Shown here: positions 40,831 through 49,295 of the stretch, piece after piece | How positions within the stretch are numbered: the first letter of the stretch is position 1 | Layout: each line of letters starts with the position of its first letter | DNA from: Kingella_B sp963529665 | Lineage (GTDB): Bacteria; Pseudomonadota; Gammaproteobacteria; Burkholderiales; Neisseriaceae | Direction: 5' to 3' | Length of the DNA: 64,000 bases | NCBI GenBank assembly: GCA_963529665.1 | Contig: CAUSAG010000007.1 | Span: 26,889 to 90,888 of the forward strand | Position numbers and translations under genes: made by a program | The notes under the pieces: model-generated | What the model saw: the letters and a program-made list of their open reading frames with translations, nothing else | Told to the model about the DNA's origin: nothing | The model's database searches: none

Positions 40831-41500
40831 TTATCGGAATGCGCTGTATGTTGCCAAAATCTTGCTCAAATCCCATGTGTAATCTTCAATATATTTGAAC
40901 GTGATTTCGTCGCCGTAGGGCGCGAGGCATTTTTTGCCCAGTTCCACATCCAGGTAGTAGATGTCTTTTTGTTTGGACCATGTTTCTTTGCTGATTTGGC
41001 ACAGCTCGGCGAAATTGGCTTCTTGTTTGAGCAGATGGAAGGCTTTGAGATTAGCCAGTTGGCGCAGCCCCGGCTCGCGGGCTTGGGTGTTGTCGGTGGC
41101 AATGTTACTGGGGCTTTGCATTTCGCGGATAACGGCATCTTTTAGGTAAACCGCGCTGGGCAGCAGGTTGTTTAGGCGGTTGATGTAGTCGTCAAAATAG
41201 CCGTTGAACGAACCGTTTTCGTCTTGCCATTTTTCTGCCAGCGGGATGCCGATGGCGAGCGGGTCGCGTTCCCATAAAAATCATCATTGTCGCGTGGCGG
41301 AGAAACAATCAGATGCACGCTTTGGCTGCCTGGCGGTGTTGTTTGATGTAAACATACAGGTAAACAAGGTTTTCGCTGTCCAATTCTTTCACCCACGAGC
41401 GGTATTTGCCGTGGTTGAGCGGCACGGCGAGAAAGCCTTGCTGTTTGAGGAATTGACCTAGTTGCTTGATGTCTTGGGCGAAGGTTCGGGGTTTGTCCAT
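40831..41500 (-). pseudogene. frameshifted gene of unknown function
   Basis: Read on the minus strand from the ATG at 41500 (MDKPRTFAQDIKQLGQFLK), three frames join into one protein of about 222 residues. Frame 1 ends at HRQAAKA near 41310. Frame 2 carries QSVHLIVSPPRDNDDFYG to about 41280. Frame 3 carries ERDPLAIGIPLAEKWQDENG onward, through FNGYFDDYINRLNNLLPSAV, to the TAG-type end after ILATYSAFR at about 40831. Two single-base shifts near 41320 and 41272 therefore break it. The intact protein would be soluble and rich in Lys, Asp and Trp. I do not recognise a family. Confidence 0.7.
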
Positions 41501-41598
41501 GATGCGTACCTTTTTGGTTGGAAACTGGGTGTGGATTTTGTTGGCGCTGCGTTTTCAGGCTGCCTTATTGCGCGATGCAGAGGCAGCCTAAAATAGTT

Positions 41599-42147
41599 TT
41601 ACCAATGGGTCGTAAACGCTTCCACATCGGTGTTTTTCGGCTCGGCAGGGCAAGGCTTATCCGCCGTGCCAATCATAATCAAGCCGATGATTTTTTCTTG
41701 CTCGCTGCATTCAAACTCGCGCTGCAACACGGGCGAATTCACCCACAGCCCTGTTATCCAAACATTATCAAAGCCTTGCGCTTGCGAAGCCAGCTGGATG
41801 GCATAGGCGGCGCAGGCGGCGCTCATGTGTTGCTCCCATTCGGGCTTGCCTTCTTTGGGGCTGGCAATCACGGCAATCACCAGCGGGGCAAATTTGCCCA
41901 CGCGCTCGGCTTTTTCCAGCGTTTTTTCGCCCATGTTGAGCGTAATCGCGGTTTCGCGTAAGGCAGCCTGAAAACGCTGTTTGCCTGCTTCGCTTTGGAT
42001 AACGATAAACCGCCACGGGGTGAGGTTGCCGTGGTCGGGCACTTGGCTGGCGGCTTGCAAAATGCTGTCCAATTGCAATTCATCGGGCGCGGGCGCGCGC
42101 AGGCTTTTGTTGGAACGGCGGGTGATGAGCAGGTCTAAAATGTCCAT
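41599..42147 (-). CDS. nitroreductase family protein (YdjA-like)
   Basis: A 182-residue flavin enzyme of the nitroreductase family. Motifs: LLITRRSNKSLRAPAPDE at the start (Arg pair for FMN phosphate), AASQVPDHGNLTPWRFIVI with the conserved H-x-x-L-x-P-W, and the GLWVNSPVLQREFE and LIMIGTAD segments. It matches the short YdjA-type members that use FMN and NAD(P)H; the natural substrate is unknown. AAAAGGAAAAAAC precedes the ATG. A DUS is translated as RFQAALRE. It is a single gene between DUS pairs. Confidence 0.9.
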   Translation of the reverse strand: MDILDLLITRRSNKSLRAPAPDELQLDSILQAASQVPDHGNLTPWRFIVIQSEAGKQRFQAALRETAITLNMGEKTLEKAERVGKFAPLVIAVIASPKEGKPEWEQHMSAACAAYAIQLASQAQGFDNVWITGLWVNSPVLQREFECSEQEKIIGLIMIGTADKPCPAEPKNTDVEAFTTHW

Positions 42148-42198
42148 GTTTTTTCCTTTTTAAATGATGTGGATGAGAGACGGGATTATACGCGATTG

Positions 42199-42238
42199 TT
42201 TTCAGGCTGCCTTATGGTGTAAAAAGGCAGCCTGAAAA
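42199..42238. terminator. inverted DUS pair between ppk1 and the nitroreductase gene
   Basis: TTTCAGGCTGCCTT and AAGGCAGCCTGAAA are separated by about 12 bases. It lies about 26 bases past the ppk1 stop on the minus strand. Confidence 0.65.
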
Positions 42239-42263
42239 GGGTTTGGGGATGGTTGGGTATGGC

Positions 42264-44315
42264 TTATTCGGTATAACGGGCCAACAGCGTTTCTTGAATG
42301 CCCACTTCATCCCTGTCCGCCACAATCCGCGTGTAGCTGCCGTCGCCGTGCATTTGCCACGCTTTCACATTATCACGCAGCGCCAGCAGCAAGCCCTCTT
42401 CTATCACGCGCTGTTTGAGCACGGGCGATTCAATCGGCGTGCAGGTTTCAATGCGGCTGAAAAAATTGCGCCCCATCCAATCGGCGCTGGAAATAAACAC
42501 GTTTTCCGCGCCATCGTTGTAAAAATAATAAACCCGCGCGTGTTCCAGCAGCCGCCCAATAATGGAGCGTACGCGGATGTTCTCCGACAGCCCCGCCACT
42601 TGCGGGCGCAGGGCGCACATGCCGCGCACAATCAAATCAATCTGCACCCCCGCCGCGCTGGCGGCATACAACGCTTCAATCACTTGCGGCTCAATCAGCG
42701 AATTGAGCTTGGCGATAATCCGCGCGGGCTTGCCGTTTTTCGCGTTTTCGGTTTCGCGGGCGATGCCGTCCATAATCATTTTGTGCAGCGTAAACGGGCT
42801 TTGGTAGATTTTTTTCAGCTTGTTCGCCTGCCCTAAGCCTGTGATTTCCATAAATAATGTGTTGATGTCGCGCGTTATCGCCGTGTTGGCGGTGAGCAAG
42901 CCAAAATCGGTGTAAATGCGCGATGTGCCTTGGTGATAATTACCCGTGCCCAGATGCGCATAGGTTTTCAGGCTGCCTTGTTCGCGGCGAATCACCAGCG
43001 CCATTTTGGCGTGCACTTTGTAGCCAAACACGCCATACACAACGTGTGCCCCCGCGTCTTCCAGCTTGGTTGCCCACGAAACATTATTCGCCTCGTCAAA
43101 CCGCGCCATCAATTCCACCACCACGGTTACTTGCTTGCCCGCCAACGCCGCCGCCATCAAAGCGCGCGCCAGCTCCGAATGGCTGCCCGTGCGGTAAATC
43201 GTCATCTTAATCGCCACCACATCGGGGTCGTGCGCGGCATCGCGGATAAATTTCACAATCGGCTCAAACGATTGATACGGATGGTGCAGCAAAATATCGC
43301 CCTTGGCGATTTCGTCCAGCAGCGAAGTGGCTTTGCGCAAGGCGCGTGGATACTGCGGCGTAAACGGCGCAAACTTCAAATCGGGGCGGTTCACCATGTC
43401 AGGCACAGAAATCAGGCGCACAAGGTTTACAGGGCCTTCCACTTGATACAACTCATCGCGCGTGAGCTTAAATTGTTCCAGCAAAAATTGGCTAATGTAA
43501 TCAGGGCATTGGTCGGCGATTTCCAGCCGCACGCCGTCGCCAAAATCGCGGTCGCGCAATTCGTTTTGAATCGCCGTGCGCAGGTTGCTTAAATCATCGT
43601 TTTCCACCGTCAAATCGCTATCGCGCGTGAGGCGAAATTGGTGGCAGCCTTTCACCGTCATGCCGCGAAACAGCTTGTACACATACTCGTGCAAAATAGA
43701 CGACAAAAACACAAAGCCATCTTTGCCATCGCAAATATGCTCAGGCAGCCGAATCGCACGCGGCAAAATACGCGGCGCTTGCACAATCGCCATACCCGAA
43801 GCGCGCCCAAACGCATCTTTGCCATCCAATTCCACCACAAAATTCAACGATTTATTCAGCGGGCGCGGAAACGGATGCGAGGCATCCAAGCCAATCGGCG
43901 TGAGAATCGGCAGCAGCTCGCGGTTGAAATAATCTTCAATCCATTCGCGCTGCTCGTCGGTCCATTGCTTGCGGCGGTAGAACACGATGTTCTCTTCGGC
44001 AAGCGCGGGCAGCAATTCTTGGTTAAATATTTGATATTGCTCTTCAATAATCTTGTGCGCTTCTTCGGCAACGCGGGCGATGGTTTCGCTGGGCGTTTGC
44101 CCCGATTGAAAAACCTGTGTGGGATTCGCCCGTTGCTCGCGACACAAATACGCCATGCGCACTTCAAAAAATTCGTCCAAATTGGACGATACAATGCACA
44201 AAAAACGCAGCCTTTCCAGCAAAGGCACGCGCGGGTCTTGCGCTTGCGCCAACACGCGGCGGTTAAACGCCAGCAGCGACAATTCACGGCAAAGAATGTG
44301 AGCAGATTGCGGCAT
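42264..44315 (-). CDS. ppk1: polyphosphate kinase 1
   Basis: A 683-residue enzyme that polymerises the terminal phosphate of ATP into inorganic polyphosphate at the inner membrane. The N-terminal domain begins RELSLLAFNRRVLAQAQD, with SSNLDEFFEVRMAYL. The phosphorylated histidine is in GYKVHAKMALVI (about residue 435), followed by the LGTGNYHQGTSRIYTDFGL block (GTGNYH) and SADWMGRNFFSRIE near the C-terminus. Length is standard. A DUS is translated as GSLKTYAHLG directly before the GTGNYH loop. AAGGAATAAACC precedes the ATG. No exopolyphosphatase gene is adjacent. Confidence 0.97.
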   Translation of the reverse strand: MPQSAHILCRELSLLAFNRRVLAQAQDPRVPLLERLRFLCIVSSNLDEFFEVRMAYLCREQRANPTQVFQSGQTPSETIARVAEEAHKIIEEQYQIFNQELLPALAEENIVFYRRKQWTDEQREWIEDYFNRELLPILTPIGLDASHPFPRPLNKSLNFVVELDGKDAFGRASGMAIVQAPRILPRAIRLPEHICDGKDGFVFLSSILHEYVYKLFRGMTVKGCHQFRLTRDSDLTVENDDLSNLRTAIQNELRDRDFGDGVRLEIADQCPDYISQFLLEQFKLTRDELYQVEGPVNLVRLISVPDMVNRPDLKFAPFTPQYPRALRKATSLLDEIAKGDILLHHPYQSFEPIVKFIRDAAHDPDVVAIKMTIYRTGSHSELARALMAAALAGKQVTVVVELMARFDEANNVSWATKLEDAGAHVVYGVFGYKVHAKMALVIRREQGSLKTYAHLGTGNYHQGTSRIYTDFGLLTANTAITRDINTLFMEITGLGQANKLKKIYQSPFTLHKMIMDGIARETENAKNGKPARIIAKLNSLIEPQVIEALYAASAAGVQIDLIVRGMCALRPQVAGLSENIRVRSIIGRLLEHARVYYFYNDGAENVFISSADWMGRNFFSRIETCTPIESPVLKQRVIEEGLLLALRDNVKAWQMHGDGSYTRIVADRDEVGIQETLLARYTE

Positions 44316-44494
44316 GGTTTATTCCTTGAATATCGGTTTGAATAATGGGTTGGATTATAACGCTTTTTGTGTTTCAGGCTGCCTGAAACATCGCGGTTAG
44401 GCAGCCTGAAAACCATGCCGCACATCGGTTTACCACAAACCATGGCGGCGCATACATTTCAGGCTGCCTCAAAGCATACGGCAGCCTGAAACGT

Positions 44495-45121
44495 TCACTC
44501 AAAGCATTTCTCATACAACGGCAACAACGCCCGCAACTGCGCCACAATCCAAGCCACACTATCCACGCCGTCCAAATCATCGCACTCAACATGCTTGCCA
44601 ATGCAGAAAAAATCATCCGCATCGCGCAACGCCAAAGCGTTTTCAGGCTGCCTATTGAGCGGCGCATAATCCGCATACTCATCCTCGCTGCCATGCCATA
44701 CATCAAATTCGCCAAACGCCTGCGTATCCAAGCCATCCAGCCATTGGTTATACTGCGGCAGCGCAATGGTGGAGCGATCCGCCTTGTAGCAATGCCAATC
44801 CAGCGACACCGTTAAACGGCGGCGGTTCAACAACACGGACAAAATCGCCGCATCGTTTTCATATTGGGCGTATTTAAAAAACGCAAAAAAATGCGCCCGC
44901 ACCTGCCAACCGTTGCACCAACGCTCAATATGCGGCGGCGCAAAGCGCGGATTATCCCGCGCCAGCCGTTCAGCCACCTGCTCAATCACGCTGCGCCAAT
45001 CCTGCCACGCCGCCTTGTAATCCGCTTTGAGCGGCTCAATCGTTTCGGGCGCGTATTTTTTCAGCTGCGAAAATTGGAAAAACGGACGGTTAAACAAATC
45101 ACAATGGCGCGAAGTCAACAT
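44495..45121 (-). CDS. HI_0552-like protein, function unknown
   Basis: A 208-residue soluble protein starting MLTSRHCDLFNRPFFQFSQL, with the stretches ARDNPRFAPPHIERWCNGWQ, VRAHFFAFFKYAQYENDAAI and SVLLNRRRLTVSLDWHCYKA, which I associate with the HI_0552 family (many Trp/His/Phe residues, no known function). Each stretch seen is collinear with the family. A DUS is translated as RQPENALALRD. AAAGGATGATTT precedes the ATG. It is a single gene between ppk1 and the tRNA cluster. Confidence 0.7.
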   Translation of the reverse strand: MLTSRHCDLFNRPFFQFSQLKKYAPETIEPLKADYKAAWQDWRSVIEQVAERLARDNPRFAPPHIERWCNGWQVRAHFFAFFKYAQYENDAAILSVLLNRRRLTVSLDWHCYKADRSTIALPQYNQWLDGLDTQAFGEFDVWHGSEDEYADYAPLNRQPENALALRDADDFFCIGKHVECDDLDGVDSVAWIVAQLRALLPLYEKCFE

Positions 45122-45194
45122 AAATCATCCTTTCAGGCAGCCTGAAAACCTTAAACCGCCAGCGATGGTTACTTTAATAAGTAAAACGAACATA

Positions 45195-45222
45195 ACAAAA
45201 AACCGCATTAAACAATGCGGTT
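45195..45222 (-). terminator. terminator of the tRNA cluster
   Basis: Stem AACCGCATT / AATGCGGTT with a 4-base loop (AAAC on the plus strand), preceded on the plus strand by a run of A that reads as T on the minus strand. It lies 17 bases beyond tRNA-His on the minus strand. Confidence 0.88.
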
Positions 45223-45238
45223 TGGTCGTTTGAATGAA

Positions 45239-45315
45239 TGGGGTGGCTGATGGGGCTCGAACCCACGACAACCGGAATCACAATCCGGGGCTCTACCAAC
45301 TGAGCTACAGCCACC
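45239..45315 (-). tRNA. tRNA-His(GTG)
   Basis: Read on the minus strand: 5' G(-1) then GTGGCTG pairing with CAGCCAC, D-arm AGCTCAGTTGGTAGAGC, anticodon loop GATTGTGATTC with anticodon GTG, T-arm with GGTTCGAGCC, and encoded CCA (45239-45241). The extra G(-1) opposite C73 is the tRNA-His identity mark. Confidence 0.96.
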
Positions 45316-45344
45316 ACTAGGAGAACAATGATGCAAAATATAAA

Positions 45345-45418
45345 CGCGCCCGACAGGAATCGAACCTGTAACCCCCGACTTAGAAGGTCGGTGCTCTATC
45401 CGGTTGAGCTACGGGCGC
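45345..45418 (-). tRNA. tRNA-Arg(TCT)
   Basis: Acceptor GCGCCCG pairs with CGGGCGC. D-arm AGCTCAACCGGATAGAGC, anticodon stem CCGAC/GTCGG around CTTCTAA with anticodon TCT, T-arm CAGGTTCGATTCCTG. CCA is not encoded. It is the middle gene of the three-tRNA cluster. Confidence 0.95.
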
Positions 45419-45444
45419 TCATGCCGATTCGTGCTGAATTTTGG

Positions 45445-45522
45445 TGGTCGGGGCGGTGGGATTCGAACTCACGACCCTCTGCTCCCAAAGCAGATGCGCT
45501 AACCGGGCTGCGCTACGCCCCG
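45445..45522 (-). tRNA. tRNA-Pro(TGG)
   Basis: Acceptor CGGGGCG pairs with CGCCCCG. D-arm AGCGCAGCCCGGTTAGCGC, anticodon loop CTTTGGGAG with anticodon TGG, T-arm with GAGTTCGAATC. CCA is encoded (45445-45447). It is the first gene of the cluster, next to its promoter. Confidence 0.95.
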
Positions 45523-45536
45523 ACTGAAAGATGCGA

Positions 45537-45565
45537 ATTCTAGGGATAAACGCCAAAGCAGTCAA
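45537..45565 (-). promoter_or_regulatory. promoter of the tRNA-Pro-Arg-His cluster
   Basis: On the minus strand: TTGACT (plus 45560-45565), a spacer of exactly 17 bases, then TAGAAT (plus 45537-45542). Transcription would start about 7 bases before tRNA-Pro. Confidence 0.85.
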
Positions 45566-45744
45566 GCAACAAAAAGCTAACTAATCCTGCAAACCTTGTT
45601 TTTATTCAAAATATTTTTTAACGCAGGCAATTTATTTCAACAAAAGCGCCCATTATGTGCCGTATTTTAGGCAAAATAATCGTATAATCGCGCCCGTTTT
45701 CATTTTTCACATTGTTTTCAAACAACCGCCCACGAGTAAACACC

Positions 45745-46884
45745 ATGAAAATCTCCGCCAATTTTGACGCAGGCAGCATTGTCGTAACCGATTTATCCAA
45801 TCCATCGCACATTCGCTTGGCACTGCGCCCCGATACCGCTGCCGATTTCAAACAATGGTTCTACTTTCGCTTGCAAGGCGCGGCATACACTCATTGCGTG
45901 ATGCACTTTGAAAACGCCGCCGATGCCGCCTATCCCGAAGGCTGGGACGGCTATCAGGCGGTTGCTTCTTATGACCGCCAAAATTGGTTTCGTGTGCCCA
46001 CGCAATATGAAAACGGCGAACTCATCATCAACCACACGCCGCTTGCCAACAGCATTTATTACGCCTACTTTGAGCCTTATTCCAGCGAGCAGCATTTGAA
46101 CTTGCTGGGCGAAGCGCAAGGCAGCGGCTTGTGTCAAATAGACGATTTGGGCAGCACCGTGCAGGGGCGCGACATCAATCTGCTTACCATCGGCAACCAA
46201 GTGGACAGCGATTTGAAAATTTGGGTAATCGCGCGGCAGCACCCAGGGGAAACGATGGCGGAATGGTTTATGGAAGGCTTTTTGTCGCGCCTGCTGGATC
46301 ATCAAGACCCCACCGCGCGCAAATTATTAGACAAAGCCACGTTCTACATCGTGCCCAATATGAACCCAGACGGCGCGGCTTTGGGCAATTTGCGCACCAA
46401 CGCCGCAGGCGCAAACCTAAACCGCGAATGGCAAAACCCCAGCATAGAGCGCAGCCCCGAAGTGTATTTTGTGCGCGAGAAAATGCACGAAATAGGCGTG
46501 GATTTGTTTTTGGACATCCACGGCGATGAAAGCATCCCTTATATTTTTGTGGCGGGCACGGAAGGCGTGCCGAACTACACCAACCGCATCGCCGCGCTGG
46601 AAACGTTGTTTAAAACGACTTTTCAGGCTGCCTCTCCCGATTTTCAAACCGTGCATGGCTATGAAAAAGACCATTTCGGCGATGCCAATTTAACCCTTGC
46701 CACCAATTATGTGGGCAACACTTTCGGCTGCTTGGCATACACGCTGGAAATGCCGTTTAAGGACAACGACAATTTGCCCGATGATGATTTTGGCTGGAAC
46801 GGGCAACGCTCGCTGCGCTTGGGCGAGAGTATTTTGAGTGCGATTTTGGCGGTGGCGGAAGAATTGCACCGCGAGAGCGAATAA
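45745..46884 (+). CDS. M14-family metallocarboxypeptidase (cytosolic CCP-like)
   Basis: A 379-residue protein with an N-terminal beta domain (about 1-125, opening MKISANFDAGSIVV) and a C-terminal M14 carboxypeptidase domain. Zinc ligands are His and Glu in RQHPGETMAEW and the His in LDIHGDE. PNMNPDGAALGNLRTNAAG and ANLNREW are the M14D/CCP substrate-binding blocks, and the catalytic Glu is in TLEMPFKDN. There is no signal peptide, so it is cytoplasmic. In eukaryotes CCPs trim Glu tails; bacterial substrates are unknown. A DUS is translated as FQAASPDF. The start at 45745 follows CACGAGTAAACACC. Confidence 0.9.
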   Translation: MKISANFDAGSIVVTDLSNPSHIRLALRPDTAADFKQWFYFRLQGAAYTHCVMHFENAADAAYPEGWDGYQAVASYDRQNWFRVPTQYENGELIINHTPLANSIYYAYFEPYSSEQHLNLLGEAQGSGLCQIDDLGSTVQGRDINLLTIGNQVDSDLKIWVIARQHPGETMAEWFMEGFLSRLLDHQDPTARKLLDKATFYIVPNMNPDGAALGNLRTNAAGANLNREWQNPSIERSPEVYFVREKMHEIGVDLFLDIHGDESIPYIFVAGTEGVPNYTNRIAALETLFKTTFQAASPDFQTVHGYEKDHFGDANLTLATNYVGNTFGCLAYTLEMPFKDNDNLPDDDFGWNGQRSLRLGESILSAILAVAEELHRESE

Positions 46885-46956
46885 CGCGCGAAAGGCAGCC
46901 TGAAAATGGATGCAAGGCGTTTTCAGACTGCCTCTGAATGCCAAGGAAAACCAACC

Positions 46957-47343
46957 ATGCCATATAAACCATCCAAAGAAGCCATTGTTATCGCTGTTGT
47001 CTATTTATGCCTCATGCTTTGGACGACAGCAAACACTTTGCTTGACCCGCAAAGCGGCGCAAACAAAACGCTGGCGGCTTTGCTTATGACTGTGGCGGGA
47101 CCTGGTGTCTTGCTATTTATGGATAGTGAGTTGCCGCCACAATTTACGCCGCTGCATCGGTTATCGTTGCTTGGCAAAATTTGGCGTATCGTGGTTGCCG
47201 TGTTGGCAATTTTGTTTGGCGGCGTATTGACCGTTACTGGCTTGTACCACATTTGGCAACGACCCTCTGTATCATCATCGGTGTTTCTAACGCTGTGCGC
47301 CGCCATATTGTATGTAGGCATCCGCATGCTGCGTGCGCGGTAA
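46957..47343 (+). CDS. membrane protein of unknown function
   Basis: A 128-residue protein with four hydrophobic segments: IVIAVVYLCLMLWTTA (about 10-25), TLAALLMTVAGPGVLLF (about 38-55), IWRIVVAVLAILFGGVLTV (about 75-94) and VFLTLCAAILYVGIRM (about 108-124). It should be a small inner-membrane protein; I recognise no family. CAAGGAAAACC precedes the chosen ATG at 46957. A DUS variant (AGGCAGTCTGAA, inverted) lies just upstream, and ccsB follows 150 bases later. Confidence 0.65.
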   Translation: MPYKPSKEAIVIAVVYLCLMLWTTANTLLDPQSGANKTLAALLMTVAGPGVLLFMDSELPPQFTPLHRLSLLGKIWRIVVAVLAILFGGVLTVTGLYHIWQRPSVSSSVFLTLCAAILYVGIRMLRAR

Positions 47344-47495
47344 AGAAAATCCGTTTTCAAGCTGCCTTTTGGCTTTTTCGGATTAGGGCAGCCTGAAAAC
47401 CAAAGACGATAACAAAGTAAACAAAGCACGTTCCACCGCAGCCCAGCCCATTTTCAGGCTGCCTCAACCCTATAACCCATCAAACCACACAAACC

Positions 47496-48695
47496 ATGAC
47501 CACTCAACCCATCCCGCAACACGAGCTGCTGCGCGAAAAATCGCTGCTCAAAACCCTTAATCTCACCGACTGGCTGTTTGCCGCCTGCATCGCCGCCATT
47601 GGCGCACTGGTTCAAATCAAGCTGCCGCACCACATGGACATCTACGAAACCGTTATCCTGTGGACAAGCACACTCATCGCCACAGGCTTGGGCTGGTTTT
47701 TCAAACCGATGCGCTGGTTTATTATCGGCGGCGTGTTGGCGGGCTATGCCGCAGTGGGGCTATACGATGGCAACATCGCCAATGGGCATGAGCAAAGCGG
47801 CAAATTTTTCCTGCGCTATTTGTTAAGCAGCCAATCCGCAATTATGTGGCAATGCGCCCTAACCGCGTTCGCCTTTGCCGCCTACCTTGTCGGCACGCTC
47901 ACCGCATGGCGGCAACAAAAAAGGCAGCCTGAAACGCCCATCAGCAGCAATGTGCTGCTCAAAATCGCCAGCGATTTGGCTTGGGCAGCCGCCTTTATGG
48001 GCTTTGTCGGGCTGCTGGTGCGCTGGCACGAAAGCTATCTGCTGCGCCCCGACGCAGGGCATATCCCCGTGTCTAACCTATACGAAGTGTTTATCCTGTT
48101 TATGGTGATTACGGGCTTGATGTATCTGTATTACGAGCGCAAATTCGCCATGCAAAAACTCGGCGTGTTTATCTATGCCCTACTCTGCTGCTTAGTGGGC
48201 TTCACGCTGTGGTACAGCTTTTCGCGCGGCGCGCACGAAATCCAGCCGCTGATTCCCGCGCTGCAATCTTGGTGGATGAAAATCCACGTTCCTGCCAACT
48301 TTATTGGCTACGGCGCGTTTTGCATGGCGGCGGCGTTTGGCGCGGCGGAACTCATCGCCCTGCGTGGCAGCAAATTTTTGCCCGATGCCGCGCAAATTGA
48401 AGAAGCCATGTATAAAGCCATCGCCGTGGGCTTTCTGTTTTTCACCATCGCCACCATTCTTGGCGCGTTGTGGGCAGCCGATGCGTGGGGACGCTATTGG
48501 AGCTGGGACCCCAAAGAAACATGGGCGTTTATCGTGTGGCTGAACTATGCCATCTGGCTGCATATGCGGCTGGTGGCAGGCTGGCGCGGCAAAGTGCTGG
48601 CTTGGTGGGCGATTATTGGGCTGTTTATTACTGCGTTTGCTTTTGTGGGCGTGAATATGTTTTTGTCGGGGCTGCATTCGTATGGTGGGTTGTGA
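47496..48695 (+). CDS. ccsB: cytochrome c biogenesis protein CcsB (CcsA/ResC-type heme handler)
   Basis: A 399-residue inner-membrane protein of the system II cytochrome c maturation pathway, which carries heme to the outside for attachment. About eight helices are visible. The tryptophan-rich WWD heme motif is WGRYWSWDPKETWAFIVWLN (W-G-x-Y-W-x-W-D-P-K-E-T-W), with flanking histidines in RWHESYLLRPDAGH and AIWLHMRL. In most species the partner ResB lies next to it; here the upstream gene is a small unrelated membrane protein, so ResB must be elsewhere. A DUS is translated as RQPETPIS in a loop. Confidence 0.93.
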   Translation: MTTQPIPQHELLREKSLLKTLNLTDWLFAACIAAIGALVQIKLPHHMDIYETVILWTSTLIATGLGWFFKPMRWFIIGGVLAGYAAVGLYDGNIANGHEQSGKFFLRYLLSSQSAIMWQCALTAFAFAAYLVGTLTAWRQQKRQPETPISSNVLLKIASDLAWAAAFMGFVGLLVRWHESYLLRPDAGHIPVSNLYEVFILFMVITGLMYLYYERKFAMQKLGVFIYALLCCLVGFTLWYSFSRGAHEIQPLIPALQSWWMKIHVPANFIGYGAFCMAAAFGAAELIALRGSKFLPDAAQIEEAMYKAIAVGFLFFTIATILGALWAADAWGRYWSWDPKETWAFIVWLNYAIWLHMRLVAGWRGKVLAWWAIIGLFITAFAFVGVNMFLSGLHSYGGL

Positions 48696-48820
48696 AGCAA
48701 CAAAGGCAGCCTGAAAGCATCCCCCCGCTTTCAGGCTGCCCTATTTTGCAAAATTTAAACGCCTAATCCCGCCAAATTCCGCTATGATATGCCCTTTCAC
48801 AACCAGCAAAGGACACGCCT

Positions 48821-49285
48821 ATGCGCCGCATCACAGCCCTACTCATCAGCCTTTGGCTCGGATTTCACCTTAGCGTTGGTTGCGTGGTTGCCCCCCTTGT
48901 TTCCAACCAACTCAACACCTCAGACAACGGCAAAGCCCTTGCCGACACCCTTTCAGGCAGCCTCTTTCACATTGCCAACCTATTTACCCTAGCCGTTTGG
49001 CTTATCGTTTATTTCACCACCCGCAGCGACAACCGCATGGCATACCACAAATCCCGCACGCCCTTTTGGGCAGGCGCATTGCTGGTGCTCACCGCCATCA
49101 ACGAATGGCTCATCACCCCCGTGGTCGCCGCCCTACGCGCCAACCAAAGCAACTGGCTACACAACATCATAGGCGGACACGTTGGCACATGGAACGGCAT
49201 CTCCTATATTGTTTACCTATTATGCAGCCTAGTCGGCTTAGCGCTTGCCATCCAACTGCTGCGTCTCGCAAACCCACAACGCTAA
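48821..49285 (+). CDS. DUF4149 (TMEM205-like) membrane protein
   Basis: A 154-residue protein with four membrane helices. The opening TALLISLWLGFHLSVGCVVAPLV (in part ISLWLGFHLS), the SGSLFHIANLF segment and GTWNGISYIVYLL fit DUF4149, whose function is unknown. A DUS is translated as LSGSLFHI. AAAGGACACGCCT precedes the ATG. The dxs start lies 10 bases after its stop, so the two genes are probably one transcript. Confidence 0.8.
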   Translation: MRRITALLISLWLGFHLSVGCVVAPLVSNQLNTSDNGKALADTLSGSLFHIANLFTLAVWLIVYFTTRSDNRMAYHKSRTPFWAGALLVLTAINEWLITPVVAALRANQSNWLHNIIGGHVGTWNGISYIVYLLCSLVGLALAIQLLRLANPQR

Positions 49286-49295
49286 CTCTCACACC

